DNA of 64,000 nt, taken from NCBI RefSeq assembly GCF_023571765.1, contig NZ_JAMJXC010000015.1:62001-126000 (forward strand), in the 5' to 3' direction. The translations under genes were made by a program, and so were the position numbers. The DNA comes from Xanthobacter aminoxidans (GTDB lineage Bacteria; Pseudomonadota; Alphaproteobacteria; Rhizobiales; Xanthobacteraceae). Below the pieces are notes generated by a model that ran no database searches, was not told the DNA's origin, and was given only the letters and a program-made list of their open reading frames with translations. Below are positions 44,878 through 53,989 of the stretch, piece after piece; positions within the stretch are counted from its first letter, which is position 1, and the number at the start of each line of letters is the position of its first letter.

Positions 44878-45189
44878 CTACTTTTTCTCCAGCATCAGGC
44901 GGCCCTGCTTCTGGATGAGGTCCTTCGCCTTGCGGGCGACCAGATCCAGCATGAAGGGCAGCTCCACGGAGAGGTGCACCGCGTCGTCCGCCACCTGAAG
45001 CTTGCCGCTCGCCGTCTGTCCCAGCGCGGCGATGCGGAAGTCCAGCTGCTCTCCGGTCCAGGTTTCCTCCAGGATGGAGATGTGGCGCGAGAAGCGGTCG
45101 CGCACGCCGGTCAGCCCCGCCTGGAGGCGCCGCGTCGCCTCGGCCTTGCCGAGGCGGTGGGGGATGGAGGCGGTGAAGGGCTGTCCCAT
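44878..45189 (-). CDS. Polyhydroxyalkanoic acid system family protein (PHA_gran_rgn)
   Basis: 103 residues in the format of the small PHA_gran_rgn family: FTASIPHRLGKAEATRRLQAG, then FDFRIAALGQTASGKL-type centre (LDFRIAALGQTASGKLQVAD) and the end KDLIQKQGRLMLEKK. Members are found with PHA-storage genes but also in genomes without granules, and a direct function is not established. It lies 114 bases downstream of gshB on the same strand. It is distant from phaZ at the window's left end. Confidence 0.8.
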   Translation of the reverse strand: MGQPFTASIPHRLGKAEATRRLQAGLTGVRDRFSRHISILEETWTGEQLDFRIAALGQTASGKLQVADDAVHLSVELPFMLDLVARKAKDLIQKQGRLMLEKK

Positions 45190-45303
45190 GGTCGGTCCTG
45201 TGATGTCCGGGGGTGCGTCCTGACGGATAACGCCCGCAGCCGCACGGCGGTTCGCGCGGCGGGCCGAGGGCGCCGCCGCGTTGGTCTCGATTAGACGGTG
45301 GCC

Positions 45304-46248
45304 TCAGGCGGCGCGGCGGGCCTCGATGCGGTCCCAGATCTGCGCCGCGATGTCCGGCCCGCCCAGGCGCTTGATGGCGCGCAGGCCCGTGGGGGAGGTC
45401 ACGTTGATCTCGGTGAGGTTGCCGTCGATCACGTCGATGCCGACGAAGATGAGCCCCTTCTCGCGCAGCGAGGGGCCGATGCGGGCGCAGATTTCCAGCT
45501 CGCGGTCGGTGAGGTCGGTGGGCCGCGCCGCGCCGCCACGCACCATGTTGGAGCGCAAGTCGCCCTCGCTCGGCACCCGGTTCACCGCGCCGGCCGCCTC
45601 GCCATCCACCAGGATGATGCGCTTGTCGCCGTGCTTCACCGCCGGCAGGAAGCGCTGGATCACCCACGGCTCGCGGAAGGTGGCGGAGAAGAGGTCGTAG
45701 AGCGAGCCGAAATTGAGGTCGTCGGCGGTGAGGCGGAACACCGCCGCGCCGCCGTTGCCGTAGAGCGGCTTCATCACCACGTCGCCGAACTCGGCACGGA
45801 AGGCCTTGATCTCGGCGAGGTCGCGGGAGATCAGGGTCGGCGGCATCAGGTCCGGAAATTCGGTGACGAAGATCTTTTCCGGCGCGTTGCGGACGTGGCC
45901 GGGGTCGTTCACCACCAAAGTCTTCGGGTGAATGCGCTCCAGAAGGTGGGTCGCCGTCACATAGGCCATGTCGAAGGGCGGGTCCTGGCGCATCAGCACC
46001 ACGTCCATCTCGGTGAGGGGAATGCGCTCGCGCGCGCCGAGGGTGAAGTGGGCGCCGGCCTCGTCCTTCACGGTCAGCGGCTCCACGGCCGCGAACACTT
46101 GGCCGTCGCGCATGGCCATGCGGTCGGGCGTGTAGTGGAACAGTGCATGTCCCCGCCGCTGGGCCTCCAGAAGGAGGGCGAAGGTGGAATCCCCTTGAAC
46201 ATTGATGCTGGCAATGTGGTCCATCTGGACCGCGACCTTCAGGGTCAT
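45304..46248 (-). CDS. gshB: Glutathione synthetase
   Basis: 314 residues, ATP-grasp enzyme of usual GshB length. N-terminal [20 protein letters not shown], then [32 protein letters not shown] (ATP-grasp loop), ERFLPAVK-type [20 protein letters not shown] and the C-terminal [21 protein letters not shown]. It adds glycine to gamma-glutamylcysteine. It is the last gene of an rsmI-yraN-gshB cluster, a common gammaproteobacterial and alphaproteobacterial neighbourhood, with a 78-base gap from yraN. Confidence 0.97.
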   Translation of the reverse strand: MTLKVAVQMDHIASINVQGDSTFALLLEAQRRGHALFHYTPDRMAMRDGQVFAAVEPLTVKDEAGAHFTLGARERIPLTEMDVVLMRQDPPFDMAYVTATHLLERIHPKTLVVNDPGHVRNAPEKIFVTEFPDLMPPTLISRDLAEIKAFRAEFGDVVMKPLYGNGGAAVFRLTADDLNFGSLYDLFSATFREPWVIQRFLPAVKHGDKRIILVDGEAAGAVNRVPSEGDLRSNMVRGGAARPTDLTDRELEICARIGPSLREKGLIFVGIDVIDGNLTEINVTSPTGLRAIKRLGGPDIAAQIWDRIEARRAA

Positions 46249-46326
46249 GGCAATCTCCCGCTGGCCCGATTGGGCCTCGCTGTCTCGGCTTTATCTATAG
46301 CCGGGCGGCGCGCGCCGCCACTCGGC

Positions 46327-46728
46327 TCAGAACTCCATTTCAAAAGCACCGGGCAGGTGCTCGGCCTCGCCCGTGCGGGCGAGGAGCACCGCGTCGAAGC
46401 GCATGTTCAGCATTGAAAGCTCCGGGTGCTCGGCGAGGTAGGCCTCGGCGGCCGCCGCAATGCGCCGGCGCTGGCGCGGCTGGAGGGAGAAGGCGGCATC
46501 GTCGAGCCGCGCCCGCAGCTTCACCTCGCAGAAGACGAGGAGGTCGCCCTGCCGGGCGATGAGGTCGATCTCGCCCGCCTTGGTGCGCACCCGCCGGCCG
46601 AGCACGTGGAAACCGTGGGCGCCGAGCAGGGTCGCGGCGCGTTCCTCCCCCGCGAGCCCGCGAGCGTGGGCGGCGCGGCGGCGCAGCTTGCCCGCGTCGG
46701 GTGGAGGGCCGGCCGGCGTCTCAGGCAT
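46327..46728 (-). CDS. yraN: YraN/UPF0102 family nuclease-like protein
   Basis: 133 residues. The core GLAGEERAATLLGAHGFHVLGRRVRTKAGEIDLIARQGDLLVFCEVKLR contains the PD-(D/E)XK-like set E (GEID), D and the E-x-K pair in FCEVK. It ends with YLAEHPELSMLNMRFDAVLLA as in the family. Function is unclear, presumably nucleic-acid related. The ATG at 46728 lies inside the last codons of rsmI, an 8-base overlap, so the genes are translationally coupled. A longer in-frame extension into rsmI is rejected. Confidence 0.93.
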   Translation of the reverse strand: MPETPAGPPPDAGKLRRRAAHARGLAGEERAATLLGAHGFHVLGRRVRTKAGEIDLIARQGDLLVFCEVKLRARLDDAAFSLQPRQRRRIAAAAEAYLAEHPELSMLNMRFDAVLLARTGEAEHLPGAFEMEF

Positions 46729-47692
46729 CCGCGTCGGCGTCCCCGGGCTTTTCGTCTCCACGCGCCTGCGCGAGCGCGAGGGCGCGGGCATAGACCTCGC
46801 GCTTCGGCCGGCCGGTGGCGCCGGCGACGACCGCGACGGCATCCTTCAGAGACGTATCCTTGAGGGCGCGCAGGAGCGCCGCGTCCACGTCCGCATCGCC
46901 GGCCACCTCTTCCAGGGGCGGGCCGATGACGAGGACGATCTCGCCCTTGGGGTCGTCGGCGTCCGCATAGTGGGCGGCGAGGGTGGGCAGATCGGCGCGC
47001 CGCACCTCCTCGAACGCCTTGGTCAACTCGCGGCACACGGCGGCACGGCGCGGGCCGAGCACGTCGGCAAGGTCGGCGAGGCTCTCGGCGAGGCGGGGGC
47101 CGGTCTCATAGAAAACGAGGGTGCCCGGCACGGCGGCGAGGGCGGAGATGCGATTGCGGCGCTGGCCGGCCTTGGGCGGCAGGAAGCCGTCGAACAGGAA
47201 GCAGTCGGTGGGCAGGCCCGCCGCCACAAGGGCCGCGAGCAAAGCCGAGGCGCCGGGCACGGGATGCACGGGGAAGCCCAGCTCCGCCGCCTCCACCACC
47301 AGCTTGAAGCCGGGGTCCGACACCAGCGGCGTTCCCGCGTCCGAGATCAGCGCCACACGCTCGCCGGCGGCGAGGCGGGCCAGCAGCTTCGGCCGGGCGC
47401 TGGCGCCGTTGTGGTCGTGATAGGCCATGAGGTGGGTCTGGATGCCGTAGCGGTCCAGCAGCCGGCGGGAGATGCGGGTGTCCTCGCAGGCGATCACGTC
47501 GGCCGCCGCCAGGGTTTCCAGCGCGCGCACCGTCACGTCGGCGAGGTTGCCGATGGGCGTCGCGACCACGTGCAGGCCCGGCGCAAGGCCGGGGGCGGGC
47601 AGGGTGGAGCCGGCGAGGAGGAAGGTTTTCACGACACCTGCGGCGCGGCCTTCGGGGCGGCTGTGCGGGTGCGGACGATGGGGCGTGGTCAT
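46721..47692 (-). CDS. rsmI: 16S rRNA (cytidine1402-2'-O)-methyltransferase
   Basis: 323 residues of the RsmI/TP-methylase fold: GLHVVATPIGNLADVTVRAL, VIACEDTRISRRLL, LISDAGTPLVSDPGFKLV, PGASALLAALVAAGLPTDCFLFDGF, and LVFYETGPRLAESL. The ~15-residue leader before GLAPGLHVV is not conserved, and the start may be later. It methylates C1402 of 16S rRNA with SAM. First gene of the rsmI-yraN-gshB cluster; lppC, often between them and upstream in other genomes, is absent. Confidence 0.96.
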   Translation of the reverse strand: MTTPHRPHPHSRPEGRAAGVVKTFLLAGSTLPAPGLAPGLHVVATPIGNLADVTVRALETLAAADVIACEDTRISRRLLDRYGIQTHLMAYHDHNGASARPKLLARLAAGERVALISDAGTPLVSDPGFKLVVEAAELGFPVHPVPGASALLAALVAAGLPTDCFLFDGFLPPKAGQRRNRISALAAVPGTLVFYETGPRLAESLADLADVLGPRRAAVCRELTKAFEEVRRADLPTLAAHYADADDPKGEIVLVIGPPLEEVAGDADVDAALLRALKDTSLKDAVAVVAGATGRPKREVYARALALAQARGDEKPGDADADA

Positions 47693-47746
47693 GACCCCAC
47701 CATAGTCCCGCCCGCGCCGGACGGGAACGGCTCCGCCCGCATGGCA

Positions 47747-50047
47747 TCACGCCATATGTCGCGCCGCAGCGACCACCGCCTGCCCCAAGGCGAGGCCGCC
47801 GTCATTGGCCGGCACCTCGGCGGGGATGAGAGGGGTGAGGCCGCGCGCGCGCAGCCGGGCGGCGGTCTCCTCCAGCAGCCGGGCATTCTGGAACACGCCG
47901 CCGGAGAGGGCGACGGCATGGGTACCGGCCTCGTCTGCCGCCTGCGCCGCGACGGAGACGAAGGCCTCGGCAAGCCCGGCATGGAAGGCGGCGGCCATAT
48001 CCGGGAGCGGCCGGGCGGCGGCAAGGTCGGCGCGGAGGGCGCGCCAGAGCGGGGCGGGATCGATCTCGATGAGGTCATCCTGCGCGGAGATGGCGAACGG
48101 GTAGGGCGCGGCCTCCCCCGCCGCGACGGCCTCCAGCGCCATGGCCGCCTCGCCCTCGTGGGAGAGCCGGTCGGGCGCGAGGCCGAGGAGGGCGGCCACG
48201 GCATCGAATAGCCGGCCGGCGGAGGAGGCGAGGGGGGCATTGAGCCCCTTGTCCATCATCGCCCGCAGGGTCGGCACCGGCTTTCCGGCAAACAGCGCGG
48301 CGAGGCTGGCGTCGCCATCAACGACGGCGCGGCCGAGCGCCCGGTCGAGGTGCGCGAGCAGCACCCGCCACGGCTCGCGGCTCGCGGCATCGCCTCCGGC
48401 GAGTTGGATGGGGGAGAGGCGGGCGATGCGCCGGCTCTCGCGATAGTCGCAGACCAGCACCTCGGCGCCCCACACGGTGCCGTCGTCGCCCAGCCCCAGC
48501 CCGTCGAGGGCGATGCCCACCACCTTGCCGTCCGTGCGCCGCCAGCCGGTCTCGGCCATGGCGGCGGCGATGTGGGCATGGTGATGCTGCACGCTCTCCA
48601 GCTTGAGCCCGAGCGCCTCGGCGAGGGCGGCGGCGAGGCGGCTGGCGCGATAGTCCGGGTGGAGGTCCGCCGCGATCACCTGCGGCACATGGGCGAAGAG
48701 GGCGGCATAGTCAGCCAAAGCGGTCTCGAAGGCATCGCCCGTGGCCGGCTCGTCGAGGTCGCCCAGATGGTGGGAGAGGAGGGCGCGATCGCTGTGGGTG
48801 AGGCAGAGCGCGCTCTTCAATTCCCCGCCCATGGCGAGCACCGGCGGCGCCCCCTCGAAATCCTCCGGCAGCGCGAGGGGAAGCGGCGCAAGGCCCCGCC
48901 CGCGCCGCATCACGCGCAGTCCGCCGGCGGCGAAGCGCGCCACGCTGTCATCCAGCCGGCGGGCGATGGGGCGGTCGTGCATGAGGAAGCCGTCCACGAT
49001 GCCGGCAAGGCCGGCACGGGCCTCGTCATCGCGAAAAATCTGCGGCTCGCTGGAGCAGTTGCCGGAGGTCATCACCAGCGGGCGGCCGGTCGCCGTGATC
49101 AGCAGATGATGCAGCGGCGTATAGGGCAGCATCAGGCCGAGATGGCTCTGGCCCGGTGCGAGGCCGGGGGCGAGGCCCGCTTCCGGCCGGAGCGGCAGCA
49201 GCAGGATGGGCGCGGAGGGGGCGCGCAGTGCCGCCTCTTCCTCCGGTGAGATGACACAGAGACGGTGCGCGGTGGGGAGGTCCGCCATCACCGCCAGCGG
49301 CTTGGTGGGGCGGTGCTTGCGCGCGCGGAGGGTGGCGACGGCCGCGGCATCGGTGGCGTCACAGGCGATGTGGAAGCCGCCGATGCCCTTCACCGCGAGG
49401 ATATGGCCCGACCGCAGCAGTTCGGCCGCATCGATGATGGGATCGGCGGAGGCGATCTCCGTCCCCTCCCGCTCCAGCCACAGGCGCGGGCCGCAGGCGG
49501 GGCAGGCGATGGGTTGGGCGTGGAAGCGCCGGTCGGCAGGGTTCTCGTATTCCGCGCGGCAGGCCGGGCACATGGGAAAGCCGGCCATGGTGGTCGCCGG
49601 CCGGTCATAGGGCAGGCCGGCGACGATGGAGAAGCGCGGGCCGCAATCCGTGCAATTGGTGAAGGCGTAGCGATGCCGCCGGGCGTTGGGATCGGCGATC
49701 TCGGCACGGCAGGCCGGGCAGGTTGCCACGTCAGGCACCACGCCGATGGAGACCGTGCCGGCCCCGCTCTCCACGATGCGGAATCCGGGCTCAGGCACGG
49801 CGGCCGGACGGCGCTCCACCCGCTCGATGCGCGCTAGCGGCGGCGCCTCGGCCACCAGAGCCGCGGCGAAGGCTTCGAGAGCCGTGCGCGGGCCGCCCAC
49901 ATGGATCAGCACCCGTCCGCCGGCGTTGGACACTGTGCCGTCGAGGCCGAGGCGCAAGGCGAGGCGATAGACGAAGGGCCGGAAGCCCACACCCTGCACG
50001 ATGCCGGAAATCTCGATGGTCTCGCCCGCGATGCCCGCCCCTTCCAT
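47747..50047 (-). CDS. hypF: Hydrogenase maturation carbamoyltransferase HypF
   Basis: 766 residues, full HypF architecture. An acylphosphatase domain (10-95, ISGIVQGVGFRPFVYRLALR) comes first. Two zinc-finger pairs follow at ~108-185 (CPACRAEIADPN ... CTDCGPRFS; CPACRAEYENP ... CPACGPRLW). A YrdC-like domain (~205-385, KGIGGFHIACDATD) and a Kae1-like domain (VQHHHAHIAAAMAE, VALSGGVFQNARLLEE) complete it. It transfers the carbamoyl group that becomes the CN ligands of [NiFe] hydrogenase. It lies 6 bases after hupV and is the last gene of the operon. Confidence 0.97.
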   Translation of the reverse strand: MEGAGIAGETIEISGIVQGVGFRPFVYRLALRLGLDGTVSNAGGRVLIHVGGPRTALEAFAAALVAEAPPLARIERVERRPAAVPEPGFRIVESGAGTVSIGVVPDVATCPACRAEIADPNARRHRYAFTNCTDCGPRFSIVAGLPYDRPATTMAGFPMCPACRAEYENPADRRFHAQPIACPACGPRLWLEREGTEIASADPIIDAAELLRSGHILAVKGIGGFHIACDATDAAAVATLRARKHRPTKPLAVMADLPTAHRLCVISPEEEAALRAPSAPILLLPLRPEAGLAPGLAPGQSHLGLMLPYTPLHHLLITATGRPLVMTSGNCSSEPQIFRDDEARAGLAGIVDGFLMHDRPIARRLDDSVARFAAGGLRVMRRGRGLAPLPLALPEDFEGAPPVLAMGGELKSALCLTHSDRALLSHHLGDLDEPATGDAFETALADYAALFAHVPQVIAADLHPDYRASRLAAALAEALGLKLESVQHHHAHIAAAMAETGWRRTDGKVVGIALDGLGLGDDGTVWGAEVLVCDYRESRRIARLSPIQLAGGDAASREPWRVLLAHLDRALGRAVVDGDASLAALFAGKPVPTLRAMMDKGLNAPLASSAGRLFDAVAALLGLAPDRLSHEGEAAMALEAVAAGEAAPYPFAISAQDDLIEIDPAPLWRALRADLAAARPLPDMAAAFHAGLAEAFVSVAAQAADEAGTHAVALSGGVFQNARLLEETAARLRARGLTPLIPAEVPANDGGLALGQAVVAAARHMA

Positions 50048-50053
50048 GGCCGC

Positions 50054-51511
50054 TCAATGCACCGTGCAGACCATGCAGGGATCGAACGAGCGCACGATGT
50101 GCTGCACGGCGAGCGGCGTCGTCTCGCCCTGCCGCACCGGCGCGCCGACGAGGGCGGTTTCCAGCGGTCCGGGCTGGCCGGAGGCGTCGCGGGGGGAGAA
50201 GTTCCAGGTGGTGGGGGCGATGATCTGGTAGCGGGCGATGCGGCCGCGCTCCACCACCATCCAGTGGCCGAGCGCGCCGCGCGCCGCCTCGGTGAGGCCG
50301 AAGCTGCGGCCAGCCTGGGGCAGGGCGCCCTGCGCGCACCAGGGCTCGCCGGGCTTCAAGGCCCTCACCCAGTTCTCCATGGCGATCAGCGTGCGCGCGG
50401 TCTCCACCAGCCGGCCGACAACGCGCGAGCGCACATTGGCGCCCTCCTTGGTCGCGAGGTCGCGGGCGAGCGGCTGGCCGGCGATGACCTGCCGGGCGAA
50501 GGCGCCGGTCTCAAAGGGCAGGCCCGAGAGGCGCGGTGCCTTGCACCAGGTGTAGCCGGTCTCGTCGGCGCCGTCGGGAAAAGTCGAGCCCTCGAACGGG
50601 TGATGGGGCGCCTCCCGCCCCTCCATGCGGGCGAAGGAATGATCCTCGGCGATGGCCGAGGTGTCGACCGAGCCGAGGCGGCCGCCCGCGAAGGTGCCGG
50701 CCGCATAGAGCCGACCCTCCTGCTGCGGATAGGCGCCGTAGGAGAGGAAGCGGTCGTCGGCCCGGCCGAGTGCCGCGAGGCCGAGGTCTTCGGCGATGGT
50801 GAGGAACAGGCGGAAATCACCGTCCGGCCCCGTCCGGCGCCAGGCGTCCAGCTCTTCCGCGTCGGCCAGCGCCGCGACGCGCTCCAGCGGCGCGCCGAAG
50901 AGGCGGGCCTCAAGGTCCGCGCGCACGGAGCCGAGGGTGGCCAAGAGCCGCATCTTGTCCCGCGCGTCCGCCCCCTTGGCGACGCCGCCGGGCTGGAGTG
51001 CCAGGGTGTGCGGCCAGCGGCCGGCGAGCAGGCCCATGACGTGCAGCAGCGTCGTGCGGGTGGCGAGGGCCTCGCGCACGCTCAGCCCGTGCGCCGCCTT
51101 GAACCGGCGCTCGGCCTCCGCGAACCACGGCCGGTCCGCATAGGCCGCTCGGGCGAAGTCCGGCATGAAGAAGACGTGGAAATGGGTGAGGTGGTCGGCC
51201 AGATTCTCGGTGGCGAGGATGAGGTTGGTGGCGACGCGCCCGTTATCGGTGGGCACCACGCCCTCCAGCCCCGCCAGCGCCAGCGCCGCCGCATGGGATT
51301 GCGACACCGAGCAGATGCCGCAGATGCGCGGCGCGATCACGAGGGCGTCGCGCGGATCGCGCCCCTCCAGAATGCGCTCGAACCCCCGGAACAAAGGCGA
51401 GGAGACGAAGGCCTGCTTCACGGCGCCGTTCGCCACGTCGAGGCGCACCTCCAGGTCGCCCTCCACGCGGTTGAAGGGGCCGACCACGAGCCGTTTCGTG
51501 CCCTCGCTCAT
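50054..51511 (-). CDS. hupV: H2-sensing regulatory [NiFe]-hydrogenase large subunit
   Basis: 485 residues. The first nickel-binding motif is RICGICSVSQ (C64, C67) and the second DPCMVCTVH (C479, C482) at the very C-terminus. The chain ends at this final histidine, so the maturation-protease extension of energy-converting hydrogenases is missing. That is a hallmark of regulatory HupV/HoxC. With HupU it forms the H2 sensor that controls the kinase HupT. The ATG at 51511 overlaps the hupU end by four bases. Confidence 0.96.
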   Translation of the reverse strand: MSEGTKRLVVGPFNRVEGDLEVRLDVANGAVKQAFVSSPLFRGFERILEGRDPRDALVIAPRICGICSVSQSHAAALALAGLEGVVPTDNGRVATNLILATENLADHLTHFHVFFMPDFARAAYADRPWFAEAERRFKAAHGLSVREALATRTTLLHVMGLLAGRWPHTLALQPGGVAKGADARDKMRLLATLGSVRADLEARLFGAPLERVAALADAEELDAWRRTGPDGDFRLFLTIAEDLGLAALGRADDRFLSYGAYPQQEGRLYAAGTFAGGRLGSVDTSAIAEDHSFARMEGREAPHHPFEGSTFPDGADETGYTWCKAPRLSGLPFETGAFARQVIAGQPLARDLATKEGANVRSRVVGRLVETARTLIAMENWVRALKPGEPWCAQGALPQAGRSFGLTEAARGALGHWMVVERGRIARYQIIAPTTWNFSPRDASGQPGPLETALVGAPVRQGETTPLAVQHIVRSFDPCMVCTVH

Positions 51512-52527
51512 CTTTTCCTGATGTCCCGGACGGCGGGCGGGGTGACGACATGATCGCTCACCGCATTGCGGCGCAGGCGTTCGGGCGTTGCCGCCTTGGC
51601 GAGGGACGACAAGGCGATGAACCAGGCCTTGGGCATGTCGGTGGGCAGGCCCACGGGGATGCCGCCGATCTTCGGCGTCTCGATGAAGGCGTGGCCCGGC
51701 TCCTCGAACTCGGGCGCGGTGCAGTTGATGCAGGCGTGGCCGCCGCGGGTGCAGGAGCCCTCGCCGTTCCACAGGCGGGTGTTGCAGTCCGCATGGGCCT
51801 GGGTGCCCAGGCAGCCGAGGTGCTCCATCATGCAGCCGAGGTCGCTCATTTTCTCGGCGCTGGCCTTGTATTCGTAATATTCGTTGCGCGGGCAGCCGTG
51901 GTGCACGAGGTGATCGGCGTAGAAGCGCGGGCGTCCGTAGCTGTCGAGGTCGCCGCCGTGCAGCAGGCCGGCGGAGAGCAGCATCAGCGTTTCCGTCACC
52001 CAGTTGGGATGGGTCGGGCAGCCGGCGACATTGATGACCGGCAGGCCGGCACGGGCGCGGAAATCGGCGCCCAATGCGCCACCCGGTCGCCTCCCGTCAT
52101 ATTGCAGGCCGCAGGCATCGGCCGGATTGACGCCGGCCGCCGTCACCCCGCCATAGGCCGCGCAGGTGCCCACCGCCACCACATGCTCGGCCACCGCCGC
52201 GAGCCGGCGGACCCAGTTGATGGTCGCCGTGTCGGTGCCGGCGAGCGTATGGAAGCGCCCGGTGCCGTTCGGCCCGCGCAGCAGCGCGCCCTCGATGCAC
52301 AGGGCATCGAGCCGGATGTCGCCGGACAGAACCGCCTCGAACACGGCGATGGCCTCGTCCCCCGTCTCCTCCGAGAGGGTCGGATGCCACAGGAAGCGGA
52401 TGTTGGCGGAGGCCAAGGTCGCGGCAAGGTCCGGCGCCTCGGCGCACAGCAGCGACATGGTGCAGCCGCCGCAGCCGCCCGATTGCAGCCAGAGCACGGT
52501 AAAGGGCGCGTTCAGGTCCCGCATCAT
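51508..52527 (-). CDS. hupU: H2-sensing regulatory [NiFe]-hydrogenase small subunit
   Basis: 339 residues. FeS-cluster ligands start at WLQSGGCGGCTMSLL, continue with GTCAAYGGVTAAG and NVAGCPTHPNWV, and end with a C-terminal set HGCPRNEYYEYKASAEKMSDLGC, LGCLGTQAHADCNTRLWNGEGSC and HACINCTAPEFEEP for the medial and distal clusters. No Tat twin-arginine leader is present, so the protein stays in the cytoplasm as expected for HupU/HoxB. Start is at the ATG pair at 52527/52524, overlapping hupT. Confidence 0.96.
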   Translation of the reverse strand: MMRDLNAPFTVLWLQSGGCGGCTMSLLCAEAPDLAATLASANIRFLWHPTLSEETGDEAIAVFEAVLSGDIRLDALCIEGALLRGPNGTGRFHTLAGTDTATINWVRRLAAVAEHVVAVGTCAAYGGVTAAGVNPADACGLQYDGRRPGGALGADFRARAGLPVINVAGCPTHPNWVTETLMLLSAGLLHGGDLDSYGRPRFYADHLVHHGCPRNEYYEYKASAEKMSDLGCMMEHLGCLGTQAHADCNTRLWNGEGSCTRGGHACINCTAPEFEEPGHAFIETPKIGGIPVGLPTDMPKAWFIALSSLAKAATPERLRRNAVSDHVVTPPAVRDIRKR

Positions 52528-53921
52528 GGCGCCGCCGGAAGTACGAGGGAGAGGATGGCGCCGCCGTCCGGATGGTTCGCGGCTTCGAGCCGTCCCTCGT
52601 GCTCTTCGGCGATGCGATAGCAGATGGAGAGGCCGAGGCCGGTGCCCTTGCCCACGGCCTTGGTGGTGAAGAAGGGGTCGAAGATGCGGTCCATGAGCGC
52701 GTCGGGAATGCCCGGCCCGGTATCGCGCACCCGCACCGCCACCTGCAGCCCGTCCGGGGTCTGGAAGCGGGTGCCAGTGATCTCCAGCCGGCGGTCGGGG
52801 CGGCCTTCCATGGCGTCCACGGCATTCTGCACGAGATTCATCATCACCTGATGGATATGGCCGGGATGGCCCACCGCCTCCAGCCCCTCGGGCACGGCGA
52901 CGGTGATGGGCAGGTCCGGCATCTGGGACTTGGCCACCCAGTCCACCGCCGAGCGGACCACGCCGGCGAGGTCGAACACCTCCCGCGCCTCGCGCCGGTC
53001 GGAGGAGAAGCGGCGCAGGTCCGCCACGATGTCGCGCACCCGTTCGGCGCCCTCCAGCATGCCCGAGAGGGTGGCGGGAATGTCGGACAGCGCCCGGTCG
53101 ATGCGCAATTCGCCCCGCGCCTTGGCGAGGGTCGCGGCATCGGCCCCCGCATGCACCTGATCGAGATAGGCGATCAGCCGCTCGGCGTAGCGCTTCATCG
53201 CATGGGCATTGCCGTAGACGAAGGAGATGGGGTTGTTCAGCTCATGGGCGACGCCGGCCACGAGGCGGCCGAGGGAGGCCATCTTCTCCGCATGGACCAG
53301 TTGCTGCTGGGTGCGCTTCAGGTGCTCATGGGCCTTGGCTAGGGCGCCGTAGGCGGCGCGCAGCTCGCCGATGGGGCGGCCCACCAGCACGATGCCCACC
53401 GCCCGTCCGCGCGGATCGAACCTCAGTGCGCCGTTGACCGCGATGGCGAGCGGCCCGTCCGGCGTCGCCAGTGTAAATTCCCGGTCGGCGATGCGCTGGC
53501 GGCGGGCGACGGTGGCGAGCACGTCGGCCGCCGTGGTTTCGGATGAGGGGTCCAGCAGATCGGACAGGGAACGGCCGAGGAGGGCGTCGGCCCTGAGGCC
53601 GAAGGCGCGCTCAGCGGCGAGGTTCACCTGCTCCACCCGGCCGGAGAGGTCGCACGCCACCAGCACGTCGGTCATGGAGCCGAGGAGGCCGGCGATGAAG
53701 CCTTGCGCCTCTTCCAGCGCGGTGTTCTTGGCCTCCAGCTCCACCTGCTGGCGGACCAGCTCCGCATAGGTCTCGTCCATCTTGCGGATGACGGCGATCC
53801 ACGCCTCGTCCGCATCGATGGCGCCGAAGTCCGTCCCCGCCCCCGGCAGGGAAAGCGCGCCGGCGAGCGGACTGTCGGGCAGCGGTTCCCTCGGCGCATC
53901 CTTGCGCCCGGACATGGGCAT
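52524..53921 (-). CDS. hupT: PAS-domain histidine kinase HupT/HoxJ
   Basis: 465 residues. A ~70-residue leader with a coiled-coil stretch ([22 protein letters not shown]) precedes a PAS domain (about 80-185, [21 protein letters not shown]). The dimerisation/H-box is [20 protein letters not shown], followed by the HATPase part ([53 protein letters not shown]). No membrane helix, so it is cytosolic and contacts HupUV. It heads hupT-hupU-hupV-hypF. The response regulator (HupR/HoxA) and structural hydrogenase genes are not in this window. Confidence 0.95.
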   Translation of the reverse strand: MPMSGRKDAPREPLPDSPLAGALSLPGAGTDFGAIDADEAWIAVIRKMDETYAELVRQQVELEAKNTALEEAQGFIAGLLGSMTDVLVACDLSGRVEQVNLAAERAFGLRADALLGRSLSDLLDPSSETTAADVLATVARRQRIADREFTLATPDGPLAIAVNGALRFDPRGRAVGIVLVGRPIGELRAAYGALAKAHEHLKRTQQQLVHAEKMASLGRLVAGVAHELNNPISFVYGNAHAMKRYAERLIAYLDQVHAGADAATLAKARGELRIDRALSDIPATLSGMLEGAERVRDIVADLRRFSSDRREAREVFDLAGVVRSAVDWVAKSQMPDLPITVAVPEGLEAVGHPGHIHQVMMNLVQNAVDAMEGRPDRRLEITGTRFQTPDGLQVAVRVRDTGPGIPDALMDRIFDPFFTTKAVGKGTGLGLSICYRIAEEHEGRLEAANHPDGGAILSLVLPAAP

Positions 53922-53989
53922 GAGCGGTCCTCGGCGGAGGCAGTGACCGCGAAGGGTAATCCCGCGGGTGGTACCGGCGCAATGCGCGC

